From: Nitrospira sp.
GTDB lineage: Bacteria > Nitrospirota > Nitrospiria > Nitrospirales > Nitrospiraceae
DNA: 10,000 bases
Direction of reading: 5' to 3'
Assembly (NCBI GenBank): GCA_020216985.1
Contig: JAIWOH010000031.1
Span: 1 to 10,000 of the forward strand
Shown: positions 6,793 to 10,000 of the stretch, piece after piece
Numbering within the stretch: the stretch's first letter is position 1
How the letters are laid out: each line of letters starts with the position of its first letter
Position numbers and translations under genes: made by a program
Notes under the pieces: model-generated
The model's database searches: none
Seen by the model: only the letters and a program-made list of their open reading frames with translations
Told to the model about the DNA's origin: nothing

Positions 6793-9204
6793 ATGAATCA
6801 TGGTCAATCGAAGACGGCGCAGGCGTTGGAATGGCCTCGCGTGCTGGATCTGTTGGCTCAACACGCACAGTCGCCGCTTGGGAAAGAGAGGTGCGGATCT
6901 TTGGCACTTGCCGATGATGTGAGTTCGGCTCGATTGCGTCAGCAGGAAACAACCGAGATGGTGGAGCTGTTGAAAAGCGATGAGCCGATGCCGAGTCTCG
7001 GATTTCCCGATATCCGCCAGGACTTGGCCCGGGCCGCTAAAGGGGGGGAACTCGCGGCCCATGAACTCAGGAACTGTGCGACGGTCATAGAGCTGATGGA
7101 CGAGGCGGGGCGGTTCATGTCGCGACATGCCGCGGAGGCTCGAGCTTTGGCCCGCGTCGTGGGGCCGCTTCAAGTCCTTGCGAAAGAATTGCGCCCGGTT
7201 CGATCAGCGATCGACGGGGCAATCGAATCGGACGGCACGATGAAAGAGTCGGCCACCCCGGAGTTGCGGCGGCTTACGCATCATGCCCATGAGCTGAAAT
7301 GGAAAATCCGAGAACGGCTCGACCGAATTCTTCATTCCCAAGCGTACAGGGAAGTTTTGCAGGAGCTTTATTTCGTCCAACGAGAGGGGCGGTACGTTCT
7401 TCCGGTCAAAGCCGATATGAGGGGAAGAGTGCCGGGTATCGTGCACGACGTCTCCGTCAGCGGTGCGACGGTTTTTATCGAGCCTCGTGAGTTGATCGCT
7501 CTGAACAACGCGATCAAAGTGGCCGATCTCGACGTGGAGCGGGAGGTCCGCCGCATCTTGCGCGACCTCACGGCGTCGGTGGCCGAGAAAGCCGATTTAA
7601 TCGGCGAAGGGGTGGAACGGCTCGCCGAGTGGGACTGTATCCAAGCGAAAGCCGAGCTGAGCCGTCGATTGCAATGCAGTCCGGTCGAACTCAACGCCGA
7701 GGGGCGCGTCGTGTTGAAACAAGCGCGGCATCCTCTGCTCATGGTCGTGAGGGAAGAAGTGGTGCCGAACGACATCATCGCGGACGAGACGGTTCGGGTC
7801 CTCGTCATTTCGGGTCCCAACACCGGCGGCAAAACCGTCACACTCAAAATCGTCGGCCTCTATTCGCTGATGGCGCGGGCCGGGCTTCACTTGCCGTGCG
7901 CCCCGGAATCCGAAATGGCTCTGTTCACGGAGTGCTATGCCGACATCGGCGACGCACAAGACATCAGTCGGGATCTCTCCAGCTTCTCCGCTCATATCCT
8001 GCAGATTGTCGAGCTTCTGTCCAGGGCGGATAAGCGGGGCGAGGACCATGAGCCGCGGTCGCCGCGATCGTTGGTTTTGCTGGATGAACCGGTGACGTCG
8101 ACTGATCCCGAAGAGGGAGCGGCCTTGGCCGGGGCGGTGCTCTGTCGTCTGGCGGCCTTGGGCATGAAAGTAGTGGCGACCACGCACTATGGACCCCTCA
8201 AAGAGTTGGCTCAGACGACGCCCGGGTTCGCCAATGCCAGCGTGGGATTTGATGTCGAACGGCTGGCTCCGACGTATCGGCTCTTCCTGAATATGCCGGG
8301 AGGTTCGTCGGCTTTGGAGATCGCCGGTCGGCTCGGCATGGACGAGGCGATGGTGAGCGACGCACGGCGGCGATTGCGGCAAGGCGATCGGCAGCTCGAA
8401 CGGTTGATGGCAGATTTGCAACTGAAGCAGCGGCAGTTGGCCGAGGAAATCGAACGGGCGAGACGGGCGAGAGTCGAATCCGAACGGGCGGCGGCCGAAG
8501 CCAAGGCGCTGCAAGCAGAACTGGAACGGGCCGAACGGGAGGTTCGTAAGGGGCTGCGGAAAAAGCTGGACGAGCATCTCCAGCGGGCGCGCGCGGAAGT
8601 TCAGGCGACGGTCGATGCTGTCAAACGGGAACAGAAGCTCGCCAAGGCCAAGGAAGCGAAGCAGAGACTGAGTGAGATAGAAGAGCAGGTGAGACGAGAA
8701 TTTGCACCGATTGGCGAGCCTATTCCGGTTGAGCGGCTCAAGGTCGGTGATACGGTGGAAATCGCCGGGCTGGGCATGACCGGACGTTTGCTTGAGTCGC
8801 CACAGGGGAAAAAACGCGTGCGCATCAAAGTCGGGGACGGAGAAATAGTGGCGGCCGTCTCAAACTTGACCGGTCTCTCAGGTCAAACCGATGGCGGGGT
8901 TTCAGACACATCGTCGGGACGGAAGACGGAGGTTTCGATCGGCTTGGAATCGAGCATCGATGCCGACACGGTCGTGGACGTGAGAGGACAGGCGGTCGAT
9001 GACGCGCTCGATCGAGTCATCGCGGCATTGGATCATGCCGTGCTGGGCAAAGTCTCCTTCCTCCGCATCATCCATGGTCATGGTACGGGACGGCTTAAAT
9101 CCGTCTTGCGCGAATATCTGAGCGATTCTCCATATGTGGTGAGTTTTCGCTCCGGTGATCGGGCCGAAGGGGGAGATGGAGTAACGGTAGTGAAACTGAT
9201 ATGA
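6793..9204 (+). CDS. mutS2: MutS2 family ATPase/endonuclease with C-terminal Smr domain
   Basis: This 803-aa protein is close to the usual MutS2 length (about 780 aa) and lacks the MutS mismatch-recognition domain. The order is: a helical clamp/lever region (about 1-310); the ATPase domain with Walker A GPNTGGKT (341-348), ADIGDAQDISRDLSSFSAH, Walker B LVLLDE (427-432) and THYGPLKEL; a charged coiled coil (about 525-640); a small beta segment starting GDTVEIAGLGM; and the Smr domain with VDVRG (728-732) and HGHGTG (761-766), the expected nuclease and binding motifs. Family members are linked to suppression of homologous recombination and to rescue of collided ribosomes; which applies here is not known. 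The motif after Walker B reads DEPVTSTDP rather than the usual DELGAGTDP. AAAGG lies 5-6 nt before the ATG. The gene is divergent from gap. Confidence 0.95.
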   Translation: MNHGQSKTAQALEWPRVLDLLAQHAQSPLGKERCGSLALADDVSSARLRQQETTEMVELLKSDEPMPSLGFPDIRQDLARAAKGGELAAHELRNCATVIELMDEAGRFMSRHAAEARALARVVGPLQVLAKELRPVRSAIDGAIESDGTMKESATPELRRLTHHAHELKWKIRERLDRILHSQAYREVLQELYFVQREGRYVLPVKADMRGRVPGIVHDVSVSGATVFIEPRELIALNNAIKVADLDVEREVRRILRDLTASVAEKADLIGEGVERLAEWDCIQAKAELSRRLQCSPVELNAEGRVVLKQARHPLLMVVREEVVPNDIIADETVRVLVISGPNTGGKTVTLKIVGLYSLMARAGLHLPCAPESEMALFTECYADIGDAQDISRDLSSFSAHILQIVELLSRADKRGEDHEPRSPRSLVLLDEPVTSTDPEEGAALAGAVLCRLAALGMKVVATTHYGPLKELAQTTPGFANASVGFDVERLAPTYRLFLNMPGGSSALEIAGRLGMDEAMVSDARRRLRQGDRQLERLMADLQLKQRQLAEEIERARRARVESERAAAEAKALQAELERAEREVRKGLRKKLDEHLQRARAEVQATVDAVKREQKLAKAKEAKQRLSEIEEQVRREFAPIGEPIPVERLKVGDTVEIAGLGMTGRLLESPQGKKRVRIKVGDGEIVAAVSNLTGLSGQTDGGVSDTSSGRKTEVSIGLESSIDADTVVDVRGQAVDDALDRVIAALDHAVLGKVSFLRIIHGHGTGRLKSVLREYLSDSPYVVSFRSGDRAEGGDGVTVVKLI

Positions 9205-9298
9205 TTTTTAAGAAAACGTGCGTTCGGGGATACGAGCGACATCATCGATCGAATCGTCAAAAAGTTCAGAAGAACAAACGAAATCAAAGGTGACCGAT

Positions 9299-9514
9299 AT
9301 GCCTGTTAATTTACATCCAGAGAAGAAACGGCCGCGTTTCTCCGCGAACAACACTTCCACTTCGGAGGTCCCTAGTCAACCGGTGAACCAAGGGACTCAA
9401 GCTTCCCATCGATTCGGCGACGATACGGAGGAGGATCGAGACAAGGCCCTGGCTGAAGCCGAGTGGAAGAATCTGTGGGAAGCGACCGAAGTCATCGATA
9501 TGGATACTTTTTAA
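9299..9514 (+). CDS. Small hypothetical protein with acidic C-terminus
   Basis: I do not recognise this 71-aa protein. The first 15 residues are basic (HPEKKRPRF), residues 16-38 are rich in Ser, Thr, Gln and Asn and look disordered, and the rest (DDTEEDRDKALAEAEWKNLW) is acidic and could form a helix with two tryptophans. There is no signal peptide or membrane segment. I chose the ATG at 9299 because AAAGGTGA, a good anti-Shine-Dalgarno match, lies 5 nt upstream. The frame stays open back to a GTG at 9218, but that start has no ribosome binding site. The gene is 94 nt after mutS2 with no clear promoter or terminator between, so read-through from mutS2 is possible. Confidence 0.62.
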   Translation: MPVNLHPEKKRPRFSANNTSTSEVPSQPVNQGTQASHRFGDDTEEDRDKALAEAEWKNLWEATEVIDMDTF

Positions 9515-9620
9515 ACGTCCGTACGAGACCAGTCCGTCAATCTGACAAGAACGATACGCTTCTGGGTTTGCCTTTCTCATTTTTTCTTGTGACACTCCAA
9601 GATGGCAGCAATTCCTTTTG

Positions 9621-9637
9621 AGACTGTTCGCAAGTCT
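9621..9637 (+). other. Small hairpin with UUCG loop
   Basis: AGACT (9621-9625) pairs with AGTCT (9633-9637). Inside, G9626 can pair with C9631 to close a TTCG loop (9627-9630), leaving A9632 bulged. TTTA follows, too little for an intrinsic terminator. Confidence 0.3.
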
Positions 9638-9697
9638 TTAGGATTTGAGGCAATATCACGATTACGGTGGAGATAATCCTCGCCGGAGGTAAAAGAT

Positions 9698-9712
9698 CCC
9701 CACATCGTGGGG
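9698..9712. other. GC-rich 6-bp hairpin upstream of the small membrane peptide gene
   Basis: CCCCAC (9698-9703) and GTGGGG (9707-9712) form a perfect stem around a 3-nt loop (ATC). On the plus strand no T-run follows. On the minus strand the stem is followed by ATCTTTT, which resembles a short intrinsic terminator for transcription coming from the right. It lies about 50 nt upstream of the -35 box at 9761 and so is not in the predicted mRNA leader. Confidence 0.4.
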
Positions 9713-9744
9713 CGGATGAAGAAAAGACTCAATCGGAAGGCAGT

Positions 9745-9766
9745 TGTCAAAACGAAAATCTTGACA
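9745..9766. repeat. TGTCAA/TTGACA dyad overlapping a -35 box
   Basis: TGTCAA (9745-9750) and TTGACA (9761-9766) are perfect inverted arms around a 10-nt A-rich centre. The right arm is the -35 box of the promoter for the 33-aa gene. The left arm equals a -35 box on the other strand, but no matching -10 is found for it. A regulator site is possible; chance is not excluded. Confidence 0.35.
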
Positions 9767-9790
9767 CTCTTGCTTCGTCAGTGGTATTGA
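9761..9790 (+). promoter_or_regulatory. Strong promoter of the 33-aa membrane peptide gene
   Basis: A perfect TTGACA (9761-9766) is followed after 18 nt by TATTGA (9785-9790), with TGG directly before the -10 (extended -10). The A-rich segment 9749-9758 could act as an UP element. The predicted start is near 9797, giving a leader of about 36 nt. The -10 region GTGGTATTGAAAGC closely resembles GTGGTATCAAAGC of the rplU promoter. Confidence 0.65.
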
Positions 9791-9832
9791 AAGCACCAGT
9801 TTTTACCCAACCATCCAATAAGGAGGAGCTAC

Positions 9833-9934
9833 ATGGACCATATTAAGCTAGTGATTTACGGGCTTATCGTGACGGGGGTTGTATTTGGAATTGTAGCTAT
9901 GATCACAAACATGCTGGGGATTCAACAGTACTAA
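9833..9934 (+). CDS. 33-aa single-pass membrane peptide, unknown function
   Basis: The 33-aa peptide starts MDHIKLVIYGLIV and ends in IQQY. Residues 6-24, and weakly on to 30, form one uninterrupted hydrophobic segment. The N-terminus carries only D2, H3 and K5 as polar residues. Evidence that it is real: the Shine-Dalgarno AAGGAGGAG lies directly upstream with 6 nt from AAGGAGG to the ATG, and a strong extended -10 promoter sits at 9761-9790. The peptide has the size and shape of accessory subunits of respiratory complexes or transporters (CydX, CcoQ or KdpF types), but no motif assigns it to any. Codons are ordinary. The next 66 bases show no clear gene start; the final bases are ATG (9998-10000). 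Confidence 0.65.
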   Translation: MDHIKLVIYGLIVTGVVFGIVAMITNMLGIQQY

Positions 9935-10000
9935 ACTTCAGTGTGATAAGTGCGAAAAGGCCGCGAGGCAGTCCGGCTAAACAGTGATGCCAGGTAAATG

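Larger units (their letters stand above)
9515..9832 (+). other. 318-nt non-coding stretch with hairpins and a promoter
   Basis: No credible gene is seen here. The stretch holds a distant 7-bp inverted repeat (ACAAGAA 9545-9551, TTCTTGT 9584-9590) overlapping a run of six T at 9580-9585; a UUCG-loop hairpin; a GC-rich hairpin; a TGTCAA/TTGACA dyad; and a strong promoter. The T-run might help end transcription of the 71-aa gene, but no good stem sits directly before it. No riboswitch class that I know matches. The part from 9595 to 9740 could encode a small RNA, but this is speculation. Confidence 0.4.

Noticed and set aside
7597..8577. 326-codon minus-strand frame opposite mutS2
   Set aside because: It is antisense to the MutS2 ATPase core and coiled coil, with no family features.
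9218..9298. GTG at 9218 as an earlier start for the 71-aa protein
   Set aside because: No ribosome binding site precedes it, while the ATG at 9299 has AAAGGTGA at good spacing. A small hairpin (9221-9238) also covers the GTG region.
9602..9676. 24-codon frame starting ATG GCA GCA in the 9515-9832 gap
   Set aside because: It has no Shine-Dalgarno, it runs through a hairpin, and nothing supports it as coding.
9698..9712. Hairpin as an intrinsic terminator for plus-strand transcription
   Set aside because: No T-tract follows on the plus strand; only the minus-strand reading has a T-rich tail, and no minus-strand gene is seen there.
9942..9980. Short frame encoding a CDKC (CxxC) segment after the 33-aa gene
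   Set aside because: The frame opens only after a stop at 9900-9902 and contains no ATG, GTG or TTG start; it is out of frame with the 33-aa gene.

Overview
This is a chromosomal housekeeping region of a GC-rich bacterium. The gene content and protein style (a stand-alone PilZ protein, a Smr-containing MutS2, a gap-pgk-tpiA-secG cluster) fit a Nitrospirota member, most likely Nitrospira. That assignment is from memory of protein style, not from a search, so treat it as probable only. I see no insertion sequence, phage gene, CRISPR array, tRNA or rRNA.

Left part (1-1340), minus strand: rplU (L21), rpmA (L27) and the 5' part of obg/cgtA (ribosome-associated GTPase, running off the left edge). 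This is the common bacterial ribosome-assembly cluster. A strong sigma70-type promoter lies before rplU, and a second possible promoter lies in the 132-nt gap before obg. Middle-left (1512-2930), plus strand: a 113-aa single-domain PilZ protein (c-di-GMP receptor type), then a branched-chain amino acid aminotransferase (ilvE) with its own promoter.

Middle (3095-6661), minus strand: gap - pgk - tpiA - secG, read from right to left. Three consecutive enzymes of the triose-phosphate part of glycolysis/gluconeogenesis are followed by the SecYEG subunit SecG, whose ATG directly follows the tpiA stop. One TTGACA promoter sits upstream of gap. A perfect 7-bp hairpin overlaps the pgk stop codon. ilvE and secG converge on a 164-nt gap that holds small hairpins but no convincing intrinsic terminator.

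Right part (6662-10000), plus strand: mutS2 (MutS-family ATPase with a C-terminal Smr nuclease domain) is preceded by a leader with GAATCC units about 12 nt apart. An unrecognised 71-aa protein with an acidic C-terminus follows. Then comes a 318-nt non-coding stretch with several hairpins and a strong promoter, which drives a 33-aa single-pass membrane peptide with a near-perfect ribosome binding site. The last 66 bases hold nothing I can call.

Most of the window is ordinary core genome. The less explained parts are the 9515-9934 stretch, the mutS2 leader repeats, the changed post-Walker-B motif of MutS2, and a promoter pattern (TTGACA, 18-bp spacer, GTGG at the -10) that recurs upstream of unrelated genes.
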